Assembly (NCBI RefSeq): GCF_009905375.1
Contig: NC_133650.1
Coordinates: forward strand, 142,407,135-142,471,134
DNA: 64,000 nt
Reading direction: 5' to 3'
From: Apium graveolens
Taxonomy: Eukaryota; Streptophyta; Magnoliopsida; Apiales; Apiaceae
The notes below the pieces were generated by a model, which was not told where the DNA came from, made no database searches, and saw only the letters and a list, made by a program, of their open reading frames with translations. Shown here one piece after another: positions 1 through 11,347 of this stretch (positions within the stretch are counted from its first letter, which is position 1; each line of letters begins with the position of its first letter). The position numbers were made by a program, and so were the translations under genes.

Positions 1-150
1 GTAAATATTATGGATAAGAAGGAGCAGGTGCTTCGGAACAAAGTAATCAAGCTAGTCAGAGTGCTATGGCAGAATCATAATGTGGAAGAATCAACTTGAG
101 AACTGGAGAGCGCAATGCTAGAAAAGTACCCCCATTTGTTTTCTATTTGA
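1..150 (+). pseudogene. Tek-left polyprotein C-terminus (chromodomain end)
   Basis: Frame 1 encodes the last 49 codons of a Tekay-type Ty3/gypsy polyprotein. The string VLRNK, a VRVLW block and ELES...LEKYPHLFS match the C-terminal chromodomain tail seen at 16984-17133 and 29767-29934 in this window. In this family the chromodomain is thought to steer integration toward certain chromatin. A TGA at 97-99 interrupts the tail where the sister copies have Trp (TGG), so this copy is broken. The natural stop is at 148-150, followed 20 bp later by the polypurine tract. The rest of the element lies left of the window. Family assignment is firm; activity is excluded by the stop. Confidence 0.85.
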
Positions 151-167
151 TTCCGGGACGGAATCCT

Positions 168-182
168 TTCAAGGAGGGGAGA
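168..182 (+). other. Tek-left polypurine tract
   Basis: The purine run AAGGAGGGGAGA directly precedes the LTR start. This is the usual primer site for plus-strand DNA synthesis in LTR retrotransposons. The sister elements have the same arrangement at 17159-17171 and 29960-29970. Confidence 0.85.
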
Positions 183-2200
183 CGTAATAACCCCAAAATT
201 TTGAACTTTTTTGTAACCCTTATGAATAGTTTTTTTGCTGATATTGCTGAATAAGAAAACTTTTCATGACACACTATGTAGGGGTTCTTTTATGGATATT
301 CTGAGATTTTATTGGTACTCTATATGATATATAAGTGTATGTAAAGATCGTTAGAATCCAAATTCGAACACTATGATTTTTCCCGAAAATCCACCAAATA
401 CCGAAAGAATTGAGTATAAGGTAACAGGATAAAAAGGATTTAAATTAAAGGATTATAAGAGAGGATCATAAAAAGGAATTTAATGTATTGAGAAAGGTTA
501 AGGGAACCCAAGTAATAAGATCCCGATTATGATCCCTCAAACGATAAACGAAAACGAAAGTTAAGCGAACCGTATAACAGATCAGCGGTCATTAGCCAAG
601 TAATTAGAAGCTAATCAAAGAGGTTAGTGAGGATGATGTCATCAAACCAATAAGAAGAGGACAAGTGTGGGAGGATGACATAACAAGGTGACATAAGCAT
701 GACCAAAGCAAAGTGTGTTGTTGGTTGATTAAGAACCACACAAAAGTTACCATGGTTAAAAGTAATAAATCAAAACAAAAACCACAAAAAAACAACCAAC
801 CAACAATTTATTTCACCAAAACACAATTTGACTTCCCCTTTTTGCAAGCAAAGCTCTCGGCCTTTTGCATTATTTCAAGAAGGAAAATTCAAAATCTAAG
901 ATCCAAGCCTTGTTAATTAGTGAGGTAATTATCTAATACTCCTTATTCATAGATATAGCTATCCTATAAGTTTGAGCTTCTAATTCATTTACAATCTCTT
1001 CCTAAAAATCATGGAAGAAGATGGTGAATAGTGTTTTTCAAGAACTAAAATTTTTGTTCTTGAGTTTTTGTTTAGATTAAGCTTGGATAAGGACTTTTAA
1101 GAGTGATTCCAAGCTAATTACTTGATTCTCCACTCTCCAAGGAAGGTATAACCCCTCCAAACCCTAACTTTACTTGAGTATTAGGTTTAGTTTTGTTGTT
1201 ATAGTTCATGAGAGGCTTGATTGTTGTGTATGTAGAGGTTAGTTGGCTTTGTGATGTTTTGGAGTTGTAATTCTTGGAGTATTGATTAATGAACTTAAGT
1301 ATAGTTAAATTCATGTTTGAGAATAGTATAAATTGATAATTTTGAGTTGTTGGGGCTATTATGGTGAAGTATGGATGGAGTTGATTGTGAGTTGATTGTG
1401 GGGTGGTTTGGAGTAGAATAAAATTGGTAATCGCGTAAACATAGCCGTCGTAATGTCCGATTTACTTTTGACTGTTTTTGCTCTTAACATTAGGACCGGA
1501 GAACTCCCTGTTAGATTTTTACCATTGCCATGATTAGATAGTTCATATTACGAGCTTCGTTTTGATATGTGGTTCGTTTGAATCCGATGTACGGTTTAGG
1601 AGAAACGACCGTTTTAAGTAACGACATTTCGCGAATGAACCATTACCCCTCGCCTTACTTTGAAACATAGGTTAAAGACCTTAAAGGACTAATTGGAGTA
1701 TGAATCATTTATGTAAAGTGTATTTGGAAGTTGGTAAGGCACTCGCGAAAGAATCGCCTTAAAACCCTTAATAATTAATTTATTAAAAATGGTGGAGCCG
1801 AAAGTACTCGAGCGACTTAAGTGAACCATTAAGCGCAAAAGCGAGTGTTAGAGTCTAATTGGTTAAAGTATAGATTCATAAGCGACTTTGGTTTAATTCC
1901 AACTTATATGTTGTTTATAGGTTACCAGACTCGTCCCAAGCCATTTGTCACCCCCAGTTGCTCAGGCAAGTTTTCTACCCGTTATACTGTTGTTGTGATG
2001 TATACATATGTATATGCATTATCTTGTGATAGATGCATGATGGTTAATTAGCAAATTCTTGCGATATATTGGAGCTTGTGATATGGTTTATATGCATGTC
2101 TGTTTCGTAATCTTGATAAGCAGTAGTTGCGTATACCCTGAGTATAGGGGACCCAAAGGTGAACCTTTTCTAAAACCGGGAGTCGATGTTCCCGAGTATA

Positions 2201-2221
2201 TTATATATATATATATATATT
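2201..2221. repeat. (AT)n microsatellite
   Basis: About 20 bp of uninterrupted TA dinucleotides inside the Tek-left LTR, just before the hairpin ladder. Confidence 0.9.
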
Positions 2222-2267
2222 GATATAGTTTTCAAAACTATTAATCGAATAAGGTTTATTCGATAAC

Positions 2268-2600
2268 TTTATTTTATTTAATGAATATTACTTGAATATT
2301 CATTCGAGGACTTATGACTCGGTTTATTTTATTTAATGAATATTAGTTGAATATTCATTCGAGGTCTTATGACACCGTTTATTTTATTAATGAATATTAA
2401 TTTAAATATTCATTCGAGGGCTTATGACTCCGTTTATTTTATTAATGAATATTATTTTGAATATTCATTCGAGGGCTTATGACTCCGTTTATTTTATTAA
2501 TGAATATTATTTTGAATATTCATTCGAGGGCTTATGACTCAGTTTATTTTATTAATGAATATTATTTTGAATATTAATTCGAGGACTTATGACTCCGATT
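2268..2600 (+). repeat. Tandem repeat, about 57-bp unit, each unit a hairpin
   Basis: Six imperfect copies of a 55-58 bp unit lie head to tail in the Tek-left LTR. Each has AATGAATATT, a 5-6 nt spacer and AATATTCATT (10-bp perfect arms; the last copy has lost part of one arm), followed by a linker like CGAGGGCTTATGACTC. The copies differ mostly in the spacer and linker while the arms stay complementary. Confidence 0.9.
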
Positions 2601-2604
2601 ATTT

Positions 2605-2885
2605 ACTAATTATTATTCTTTATTTTATTAAAGAATAATGTGTCGATAATCAAACTCACTTTGATTATTCAAATAAAGATATTACTTTCGTATAAGTATA
2701 TCTTTGGTTATTTAATATTCATTTCAAGTATAAGTTTTACAACTTCTACTTCAATTATTTTTATAAAGATTATTCTTTATGGGAATATTATTTAAATAAT
2801 AATATTCGGATATTTTCTAATATATCGGGACTGATTTCTTTATTAAATCAGCATTACTCCAAACACTCTTTAAAGTGTTTTCGAG
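2605..2885 (+). repeat. Run of dissimilar hairpins following the tandem repeat
   Basis: The palindromic pattern continues without sequence repetition. Visible arm pairs are TTATTCTTTA/TAAAGAATAA (about 2613), ATAATCAAA/TTTGATTAT (about 2646), ATAAAGA/TCTTTAT (about 2762), AATATTATT/AATAATATT (about 2783), CTGATTT/AAATCAG (about 2830) and AAACACT/AGTGTTT (about 2860). AT-richness makes some short palindromes likely by chance; the longer arms are less so. Confidence 0.7.
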
Positions 2886-3106
2886 TCTTCAAATTGATTT
2901 TTAAAAGTTAGAGCGGATCCCAAAACTCATTTTTATATTTAAGATCTTCCTTTTAAAAGGGGATTTAAATACTCGCTCAAAACCGGAGGGATCCGGCTAT
3001 GTGGTGTATTTTATATTCGCAACGAGGTTGCTGCTTTGGTAAATGAATTGATTACTTACCCAACGTTCGGGAAGTAAGTCCATCTATTGACTCGGCATAA
3101 GCAACA

Positions 3107-3195
3107 TGGGCTCAGTGGGCGTCCATGAAAGCGTAAGTGGCTCAGTGGGAGTCCATCAAATGCGTAAGTGGCTGAGTGGTAGTCCAGCATAAGGT
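3107..3195 (+). repeat. Short tandem repeat, about 33-bp unit, three copies
   Basis: The motif GGCTCAGTGGGAGTCCAT and its variants occur three times in a row in the Tek-left LTR (GGGCGTCCATG, GGGAGTCCATC, GGTAGTCCAGC), joined by AAGCGTAAGTGGCT-like linkers. Confidence 0.75.
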
Positions 3196-3766
3196 CCTAT
3201 TGCGGCCAGGGTGATGACCAGTGGGGAATTTGTCCATCTACTAGTAGAAAAGGTTACTTATTGGTATCTTTGCCTGATCAGCAAGATATCGGGTTTATGC
3301 CAACATTCTTTTCCTTTCCAAAATTCATTGGATGTTACAAACTCTGTTCATACTTTACATAACAGAGGTTTCCAGGAAATGTATAAAAGATATATATGTG
3401 GATATATATATCGGGACTGAATAAAGTATCTCGTAACTTCATTTCATTCAATAATATATCAAAGATTGAATCTATTCAAGTCTTAACTTGTGGTCTCATC
3501 TATGGATGACCTTTTGAAATCTATAATACTTTGAACAGTGGTAGTTCAAGTAGCTTTATAAAATGGTATAAGTATAGAGAAGTATTTGGTAACTTCATCC
3601 CTTGTTTTGCTTATATCCAGTAAGTAATTTATCTTGAACTTGATAAAGGTTTCCAGTAAGTTATCCATTTAGATACTTGCATTATTGTTTACACTATATA
3701 TTATCTTACGAGCTGTAATGCTCACTCTTGCTTCATTTCTTCATCACACAACAACAGTTAGGAAAG

Positions 3767-3907
3767 ATGGCCAGATTCGAGCAGACCCAGCGCAAGCGCG
3801 TGGGAAGCGTCCTGCATCTTCCCGTTGATGTTGTAGCTGCTATAGCTGCAGAGGTAGATCTATTGGTAGATCAGGCATTCTACTTTTGGGAACCAAATAT
3901 TGTATAA
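3767..3907 (+). CDS. Small ORF in Tek-left LTR (46 aa), unknown function
   Basis: The ORF starts at an ATG just after CAGTTAGGAAAG and encodes 46 residues. The N-terminus is basic (QRKR) and is followed by a hydrophobic, Val/Ala-rich stretch. It lies 395 bp from the LTR 3' end. The two sister Tekay LTRs have a basic small ORF at 390 and 394 bp from their ends, also preceded by CAGTTA. Protein identity to those two is low, so this may be a diverged member or a chance ORF at a conserved place. No known domain is recognised. Transcription would come from the LTR promoter. Confidence 0.4.
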   Translation: MARFEQTQRKRVGSVLHLPVDVVAAIAAEVDLLVDQAFYFWEPNIV

Positions 3908-4162
3908 TTATAACTTGTGGCAGATAATGGCAAATAACTGTAAACTTATCAAGTAATCATTTTGGGTTGTAATAACTTTTAAATTATGGATTCAAGGACT
4001 TGTACTTATTTCAATTTCATCTCTGAGACTATAACGGGTTGTGGTGTGTGTTAGTGTGGGGTCACAACATGAGGTTATTTATTATTAATTAAGTTAAGTG
4101 ATATTGTGGAAAGAAAGATCGTGACGACCCGGATCCCCGACCCCGGATCTGGGGGTGTTACA

Positions 4163-5093
4163 AACACTAATCATAAAGTCTGATGCATGAGAACAAAAAC
4201 TAAGCAGATTTAAAGAAAGAACCTGAAACCATTCCAAGTTCTTTTACCGGTCTTATAAAAGTAGCTTCACATAGTGGTTTTGTGAAGATATCTGCTAGTT
4301 GTTGATCTGTTGGAACAAAATGTAATTCCACTGTAACTTACATCACATGTTCCCTTATGAAATGGTACCTAATGCTGATGTGATTTGTTATTGAGTATTG
4401 AACTGGATTACCTGTCATAGCAATAGCACTTTGATTATCACAGTAAATAGGTATTTTAGAAAATTCTAACCCATAATCCAGTAACTGATTCTTCATCCAA
4501 AAAATCTGTGCACAACAGCTTCCTGCAGCAATATATTTTGCTTCTGCAATTGATATGGAAATTGATTTCCGTTTCTTGCTAAACCAAGAAACTAATCTAC
4601 CTCCAAGAAATTGGCAGCTTCCACTAGTGCTTTTCCTGTCTATTTTCCATCCTGCAAAATCTGCATTTGAGTAACCTATTAGCTTAATGTCTGATTCTCT
4701 AGGATACCATAATCCTAGATCAGCTGTACCCTTAAGGTACTTGAAAATTCTTTTCACAGCTATTAAATGAGGTTATCTTAGATCAGCCTGAAATCTTGCA
4801 CAAAGACAAGTAGCATACATGATATTAGGTCTACTTGCAGTTAAATAGAATAAAGAGCCAATCATACCTCTGTAGTTAGTAATATCTACTGATAAACCAG
4901 TATCTTTATCTAACTTGGTTGCAGTGGCCATGGGAGTGGATGCAGTTGAACAGTCTGGCATTTCAAATTTCTTCAGTAAATTTCTGGTGTACTTGGATTG
5001 ACAAATAAAAGTACCTTCTTCATTTTGCTTGACTTGAAGTCCGAGAAAATAACTAAGTTCTCCCATCATACTCATTTGATATCTTGACTGCAT
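4163..5093 (-). pseudogene. Cop-host RT C-terminus and RNase H
   Basis: The minus strand encodes the end of a SIRE-like copia polyprotein. It shows a GELSYFLGLQVKQ block of late RT, YRGMIGSLFYLTASRP, the RNase H start HLIAVKRIFKYLKGT, GYSNADFAG (SDADWAG-type), KSTSG, an AEAKYIAA block and DNQSAIAM. It closes with QLADIFTKPL and a stop at 4200-4202. Residues D and E of the RNase H site are present, but NADFAG and AEAKY differ from the usual SDADFAG/AEAEY. In-frame stops near 4774 and 4338 and a frame change near 5093 break it. At 4162/4163 the sequence is cut by the Tek-left LTR. Confidence 0.85.
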
Positions 5094-6133
5094 TAGCTTT
5101 GCGTTTCACAGAGCTTGGCATTTGTAGAAACAAATATGATATCATCAACATATATTTGTACAAAAAGTAAGTCCTTTCCATGATTGAGGTAGAACAGAGT
5201 TTTATGAATTGTTCCTCTGTGAAATCCACTTTCCAGAATGAATTTAGCTAAAGTCTCATACCAAGCTCTAGGAGCTTGTTTAAGGCAATAAAGTGCTATG
5301 TCAAGCCTGTAGACATGATTTGGAAATTTTGAATCTTTAAAGACTGGAGGTTGTTCAACATATACCTCTTCTTCCAATTCTCCATTGAGAAAAGCACTTT
5401 TCACATCCATTTGAAAGACTTTATAATTTTTGTGAGCAGCATAAGCCAAAAAGATTCTTATGGATTTCAATCTAGCAACTGGTGTAAATGTTTCATCATA
5501 ATCAATACCCTCATGTTGAGAGTAACCCTTAGCAACCATCCTTGCTTTCTTCCTTATAATTATGCCATCACTGTTAGTTTTATTTCTGAATACCCACTTT
5601 TTGCCAATAACTGATCTGTTCTGTGGTCTTGGCACTAAGGTCCAGACTTTATTTCTTTCAAATTCATTTAACTCTTCCTGCATTGCTTGCACCCAATCAG
5701 CATCTTGAAGAGCTTCTTCCACTTTCTTTGGTTCAGTCTGAGATAGAAAAGAATGATAGAGACATTCATTTGATATTGCAGTTCTAATTCTGACACCTGC
5801 TTCAGGATCTCCAATTATTAAGTCAGGTGTATGTGATTTGGTCCACTTCCTTGCAGATAGAAGTTGATTTCTAGAACTTGATCCTCCCTCATGATCCATG
5901 CTATCTCCATCAACATTTTCTGATGCTCTCCCTGTAGTTATGCTCTCTAAGACTTCAGAATTTGAGTTAGATCCTTCAGGATTTGAAGAATTAGAGTTTC
6001 CAGAATTATCAGAACTTGGCTTATCAGAACTTGACGAATCAGAACTTGAAGAGCTAGTGACAGGTTCTGATGCTTCTTGAGAGTCATGAGTTGTGGTAGG
6101 ATCTTCAGCTTGCTCTCCCCTGGAAAGGTGCAT
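5093..6133 (-). pseudogene. Cop-host reverse transcriptase with Ser-rich linker
   Basis: The reading frame is open for 346 codons. Residues 1-85 or so are a Ser/Asp/Glu/Asn-rich linker between integrase and RT, with many SSSD repeats. The RT follows: [77 protein letters not shown] and the active-site string YVDDIIFVS near 5145. The catalytic YVDD is intact. The frame joins the integrase frame at 6105-6133 through a frameshift and breaks again near 5093. Sequence type is Ty1/copia, closest to SIRE by eye; Ivana/Oryco is an alternative. Confidence 0.88.
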
Positions 6134-7340
6134 TTTCCTTTGGAGTTGTTACCACAGTTTCAATGAAATCAGAACTTAACCCGTCAGAACTTATAGGGTC
6201 AGAGTTTAAGTCATCAGAATTTACAGAATCAGAATTTAAATCTTTATTTTCAAATCTCAGCTGATCATGATCATTGAAATCTTCAAGTCCAGTAATCTTC
6301 TTATCATCAAAATATACATTGATAGATTCCATGACAACCCTTATTCTTAAATTGTAGACTCTAAAGGCTTTTGTGGAAAGTGGATATCCAACAAAAATTC
6401 CTTCATCAGCTTTTAGATCTAATTTTGACAGCTGTTCAGGATGAGTCTTAAGAACAAAACACTTACAACCAAATATATGAAAGTATTTTAGATTTGGCTT
6501 CTTTTTCTTCACCATCTCATATGGTGTTTTCCCATGCTTGTTTATGAGTGTTGCATTCTGTGTAAAACAAACAGTCTACACAGCTTCAGCCTAAAAGTAG
6601 GTTGGTAGCTTTGCTTCATCAAGCATAGTCTGTGCAGCTTCAATGAGAGTCATGTTCTTTCTTTCTATAACTCCATTTTGCTGTGGAGTTCCAGGTACAT
6701 AAAATTCATGTTTGATTCCATGCTCTTTGCAGAACTCTTCCATGATTGAATTCTTGAACTCAGTGCTATTATCACTTCTTATAATTTTAACAGAATCTTT
6801 GACCAACTTATCCAGCTGTCTGACATGATTAGTTAGAGTAGATGCGGTTTCATTCTTCTTGTGCAAGAAATACACCCAAGTGTACCTTGTGAACTCATCC
6901 ACTATAACCATAACATATTTCTTCTTTGCAATAGATATGACATTGAATGGACCAAATAGATCAACATGCAGTAGGTGATAAGACACAAGAATTGAAGATT
7001 CAGTTTTGCTCTTGAATGAAGATTTTCTTTGTTTTGCCTTTTGACATGAATCACAAAGGCCATCAGGAGCAAATACTGATTTTTGAAGTCCTCTCACAAG
7101 CTCATTTATGTTGTTGAAATTTAAATGAGAGAGTCTTTTGTGCCAATTTCAGCTTTCTTCAATTGATGCTCTACTCAACAGACAGATTGCAGAACCATCA
7201 GAACTTGTTGATAGTCTGGCTTCATAAATGTTACCATGCCTGTAACCTTTCAGAACCACTTTTCCTGTAGAATTGCTTACAACTTCACAACGTTCTTCAA
7301 AGAAATCCACATGATAACCTCTGTCACAGATTTGACTCAC
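6105..7340 (-). pseudogene. Cop-host integrase
   Basis: The region shows an HHCC zinc part (HKRLSHLNF...CDSCQKAKQRK near 7130-7040), then the DDE core: HVDLFGP (near 6975), RSDNSTEF (near 6780) and GVIERKN (near 6670). The second motif has Ser where Gly is usual, but the three acidic residues are present. After the core come YFHIFGCKCFVLK and an EGIFVGYP block, then a run of NSD/SSD repeats leading into the RT linker. Stops near 7150 and 6590 and the frameshift near 6110 make it non-functional. The acceptor family is Ty1/copia because integrase precedes RT. Confidence 0.87.
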
Positions 7341-7378
7341 ACTTAGCAGATTGTGTTTAAGTCCTGAGACAAGAGCTA

Positions 7379-7817
7379 TTATTCAATGATGACATTACCA
7401 AGATTGATATTGCCATATCCCAGTGTTTTTCCCATGTTGCCATCTCCATAAGAAACTCCTGGGCCAGCTTTCTCCACAAAGTCTGATAGCAGGGCTTTAT
7501 TTCCAGTCATATGTCTTGAACATCCACTGTCAAGAACTAGGATATTTTTCCTGTTGCCCTGCAATCACAAAGACCATTGATGATTAGTTTTAATGACCCA
7601 TACTTGCTTTGATCCTTTGGCCTTTTTAAGTTTGTTAGCATTTGCAGCAGATTTAATTTCAGAGTTTATGCTAACATGCTGTTTATCAGAACTTATATCA
7701 GACTTTGCATCAGACTTTACACTAGAATGAATTAAAGTAACTTTCTTCAAAGAAGGTTTTATTTGATAATAATCATAGTACAAACTATGATATTCCTTAC
7801 AAGTATAAATGGAATGC
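7379..7817 (-). pseudogene. Cop-host gag C-terminus and protease
   Basis: The minus strand shows a Lys/Ser-rich gag tail (72 codons to 7565), then a copia-type aspartic protease with LVLDSGCSRHMTG and the glycine-rich GDGNMGKTLGYGNI. The catalytic DSG is intact. The gag frame ends at a stop at 7565, so gag and protease are not one open frame here. Tek-nested begins at 7818 and splits Cop-host at this point; the sequence continues at 19570. Confidence 0.83.
7813..7817. repeat. Target site duplication of Tek-nested, left copy (AATGC)
   Basis: AATGC directly precedes the 5' LTR, and the same five bases follow the 3' LTR at 19570-19574. This fixes the element ends and shows a single insertion. 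Confidence 0.95.
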
Positions 7818-10800
7818 TGTAACGTCAGGGAAATTTTCGTTTGTATTATATCATATTTATAATAAATAAGGTGTGTTGATGTGTCATTTATGTGTGATTA
7901 TCTGTCAAACCCTAATTGTTACGTGTTATGGGCATTCTGTGTCATTTCTGTATTTTTAGGATATTTTTCAGATGTTTTATTTTGCATTCATCGCTTTCAT
8001 TTCTAACGTTTTACGACCCAAACCATGATTTTAAAACCAGTAATTCAAATAAAATAATGGGCCTTATTTTTCATCAAACGGCTTTTACCATCGCATTATT
8101 CTGAACATCTAGACATTTTATAAATCTTCTCGTTTTACGAAAAATGACTTTTCCGGGCCCCATTGGGTGTTAAAAACCCCACAAAATTCACATTTTTATT
8201 TTTATAAAAATTATAGGACTTTCATTTATATTATTTCTTTGCATTTTTGCATTATTCACAATTTTTGGGAAATTTTGGCATATATATTGCATATATAAAA
8301 TATTTATAAATTAAATTTTAATACTCAAAAATTATAAAAATTAGGGCCAAATATTTTTATTAGATGTATAATTAGCCCCTTAATTTTATTTAGGAGTATT
8401 AATTTTACTACTATAAATAGCCTAATTATTATTTAATTATAATTAATAAATCATTAAAAATCAGAATTTTCTCTGAAATTCGGGTCGAGAAGAACTTGAA
8501 TCGGGTCGAGAATCAAACCGTGATTTCCAGCTGATTTCTTCTTCAAATCGTATGATTCGAGTATCCAAATCGAAGGTTTTGATCTGTTCTTTCCATTTTT
8601 AGCATCAATTTCATGTTTTAATTCGTAGTTTTTGATTTGCAAATTCTAGGGTTTATGTTCGAATTAGTACTTTTTGATTTCAGGGTTATTTTGATGTTTT
8701 GCTGATTGATGTAGCTTTGTTAGATGATTTACAGTTGATTCATGGTGTTTAATTGATTCAACGATGTCTGTATAGTAATTCACGATTTCTAGGGTTTATG
8801 TCAGATTTTCAAAACACAACTCGATGATTTCTGTGAATCTAAGGTTCCTGAAAGTTTAGGGCTTTGATTGCATGTGTTCATAGCTTTAATTTCCCCTATA
8901 GAACTTTGAGTTTGGTTTACGGAATCAAAAGATGGGTTTTTGGCCGGAGTTGAAGTCGGTTTTGATCGGAGAAATTGTTGCAGGGATATTTTTGGTCGAT
9001 TTTGGCCTGAAACAGATTGGGGGAGTAATTTGGAATGATTTGGGATCAAAAACGGTACCAAACGGTGTCCGTTTGGCCAGGAACAGCGTCACCGGAGTCC
9101 GGGAAACCCACCGAAATTTGGAAATATTCCGGTGAGTTCATCCCCGACCCAGGATGTTCTTGGTGACCCGGTTGCAACTCGATTTACAACCCAGGTTTGA
9201 TCTTATTTTGTCAGGAATTGTTTTCTGACATATGTTTCTGGAATTTTAGTTTTATTTTTATTAATTTTAAAAATCAGATTTATTTATTTTATAAATTGAT
9301 TAATTAATTATTTAATTAATTGATTTATTTTATAAATAATTCTGAATTATTTTCTAAAAATCAGATTGAATATTTTCTTAATTATTTATTATTTATTATA
9401 TATGAACTATTTATTAATAATTTAAAAATGATTAGTTATTTTGATAAGTAATCAAAAAATTTTCAATAAATCATAATAAATTTATTTTAATTCCAAAAAT
9501 TATAGAAAAATCATTTTTACTTCTGATTTATCTTAAATAATGATTTTAAAATTATTTTTGAGTTTTAAAAATTGGTAATAATTATTTATAATAAATAATA
9601 AATTGAATTATTAGTGTTTAATTGATAATAATTAAACCGTTAGTCCGATTTGAGTAAAACGAAAGCCTGTTGACTCAGAAAAATGAATTCTTTTTATTAG
9701 AAATAATATTAAAGTTTAATTTCTTCTAGAAAGTAGTTGATTTTGTTAATTGTGGATTATCAGTCGAAATGCGTGCCGAGACGAGTCCGAAAAATTCCGG
9801 AAAAATGGGAAACGAGTCAGAATACGATCAGTTGAGCGATCAGCGAGTCAATTTTGGTTCTAAAAATTATTTTAACTATAAAAATGGTTATGTGCTTATG
9901 TGCTTGTGTGTATTACGTGGTTAATTGAGTCTTAATTGCTAATAAGTAATATATGAGTCAGTCATAAGCGCATGGGTAGGTGTTAGGAACGGTGTGAAGT
10001 CGATTCCAGATGCAATTGAAGTTTGAAATGACTTAATCAGTCTATTTCTCTAACAGAAGCTAAGCCAGCCAAGCAGATTGAGTCGGTATTAGTCAAAGGT
10101 GATAGATGAAAGTGATCTAATTGCAGTGAGTCGCAAAGAAGGCAAGTTTTTCCCCTATTCTATTTTTAGAATAGTGACATTTATTCAAATGCTTATCACA
10201 TTTGCACTCTTTTGATTCTTGTTCTTAATCACTGATACACACTTGTTATTCCTTTGTTCATATTTCATTTCGATTCTTGATTTCCCCGTTTCTTTGAATT
10301 CCTGATTCATATCCCGTTGATAATACATTGAGATTGATATATTCTGGTGATTAGAATATATCAAAGCATACTGATTGTTCCGGTTGCTAAGCGATGGACT
10401 GGATAATGATATTTTTGGGATTGAGTGTGTCTAAATCCTGAGGACCGGGATATGACTGGTGCCTCGATATGGGCCTTAGTGCCTGGGTACCCGACTGGAT
10501 CTATATATTGAGATATAGATCTGCATTATATTCTGACTGATCAGCAGAATATAGATGCGAACTTGTGTCCAGTTTAGTTCATTTGTACTCGCCAGTAATA
10601 GCCTTCTTTCTATTCTTGTGGGGGTTATATCTTTGCAGATATACCCGGGATTACGAATTCATTTAAAATACTTTAACACTGTTTATATTTTGTGGACTTG
10701 TTGAGCAATTTTTAGCTCACCCTTTTTGCTGTTATTCACCTTATTGTTTTCAGTTAAGAAGGAATATGAAACCCATCAGGACTCGAGTGGTAAAGAAGCG

Positions 10801-11156
10801 GGTCAAGCCTCAGGATCCTCTCATACCCAAGGTGTTGATCCCAATCCAGGAAGAAAGCTTTGAGTTGCCCGAACAGGTGGAGTGTTGATAAATAGTGTGT
10901 GTGTTTGAATAAAAGTTGAACTTAGTTTAAAATGAAGTAGACAATGGGTTGTAATAAAGAGAGTTTGTGAGAATTTAAATTTGGTTTGTAATAAAGTAGT
11001 TAGTGGTTTTTATTTTCATACTTCAACCTAAAAAGATCCTGGTTAGTGTTAAACGAGTTTAGTTTCATTTCTTTATTAATTGTTAATCAGATTGTACAGG
11101 TTTGGTGATTAGCTAGTAACCCCCAGACTTATACCCCGGGTCTGGAGGGCGTTACA
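7818..11156 (+). mobile_element. Tek-nested 5' LTR
   Basis: A 3339-bp LTR beginning TGTAACGTC and ending GGCGTTACA. It matches 17172-19569 almost base for base outside one block (9906-10853) that is missing from the 3' copy. A 12-bp TTAATTAATT-rich palindromic zone lies near 9290-9330. The small ORF at 10766-10888 occurs only in this copy. Apart from that ORF I see no coding content. Confidence 0.93.
10766..10888 (+). CDS. Conserved small ORF in Tekay LTR (40 aa), unknown function
   Basis: The ORF encodes a 40-residue basic, proline-containing peptide starting MKPIRTRVVKKRVK and ending in SFELPEQVEC. A homologue at 33107-33223 in the Tek-host LTR shares 30 of 38 aligned residues. Aligning the codons by eye, 13 codons differ silently and 8 change the residue, several of them conservatively (K/R, I/V, E/D). 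That pattern points to past selection on the peptide. The ATG follows a pyrimidine-rich run ending TTTTCAGTTAAG, which looks like a 3' splice site. The site is 390 bp from the LTR end. No known domain is recognised; a nuclear or RNA-binding peptide is possible from its charge but is speculation. Confidence 0.6.
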   Translation: MKPIRTRVVKKRVKPQDPLIPKVLIPIQEESFELPEQVEC

Positions 11157-11190
11157 GGTTTAGCATCAGAGTTGTAGGTTCGATCCCTGA
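11157..11190 (+). other. Tek-nested primer-binding site (initiator tRNA-Met type)
   Basis: Directly after the LTR the sequence contains GCATCAGAG and, further on, AGGTTCGATCC. These match the complement of the 3' end and T-arm of plant initiator tRNA-Met (TGGTATCAGAG, AGGTTTCGATCC) with a few mismatches. Position and extended match support it as the minus-strand priming site. Confidence 0.7.
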
Positions 11191-11347
11191 AAACAAGAAC
11201 ATTAGGGTTAAGATAAGATAGGGAGATCACATAGGATAGGAATAGTCAAATATGAAGAATAGCGTTAGGATTTAGGTCATATTAGATTAGGAAGTATAAA
11301 TCTTAGGACTATTTAGTGACCTTTTCTTTTCTTTGGTATATTATCAG

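Larger units (their letters stand above)
183..4162 (+). mobile_element. Tek-left 3' LTR (Tekay-type gypsy)
   Basis: A 3980-bp LTR. It begins right after a polypurine tract with CGTAATAACCCC (the first T of TG has become C) and ends with GGGGGTGTTACA, so the ends form short inverted repeats. Sister LTRs here begin TGTAACGTC or TGTAATGACC and end GTTACA. LTRs of 3-4 kb are typical of the Tekay/Del chromovirus lineage. The LTR carries a chain of hairpins (2268-2885), a small 33-bp repeat (3107-3195) and a small ORF 395 bp from its end. Right of it the minus-strand Cop-host sequence resumes, so Tek-left sits inside Cop-host. Its 5' half and target duplication lie outside the window. Confidence 0.85.

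Noticed and set aside
2268..2600. CRISPR-like array of palindromic repeats
   Set aside because: Units are contiguous tandem repeats without unique spacers, lie inside a plant LTR, and there are no cas genes.
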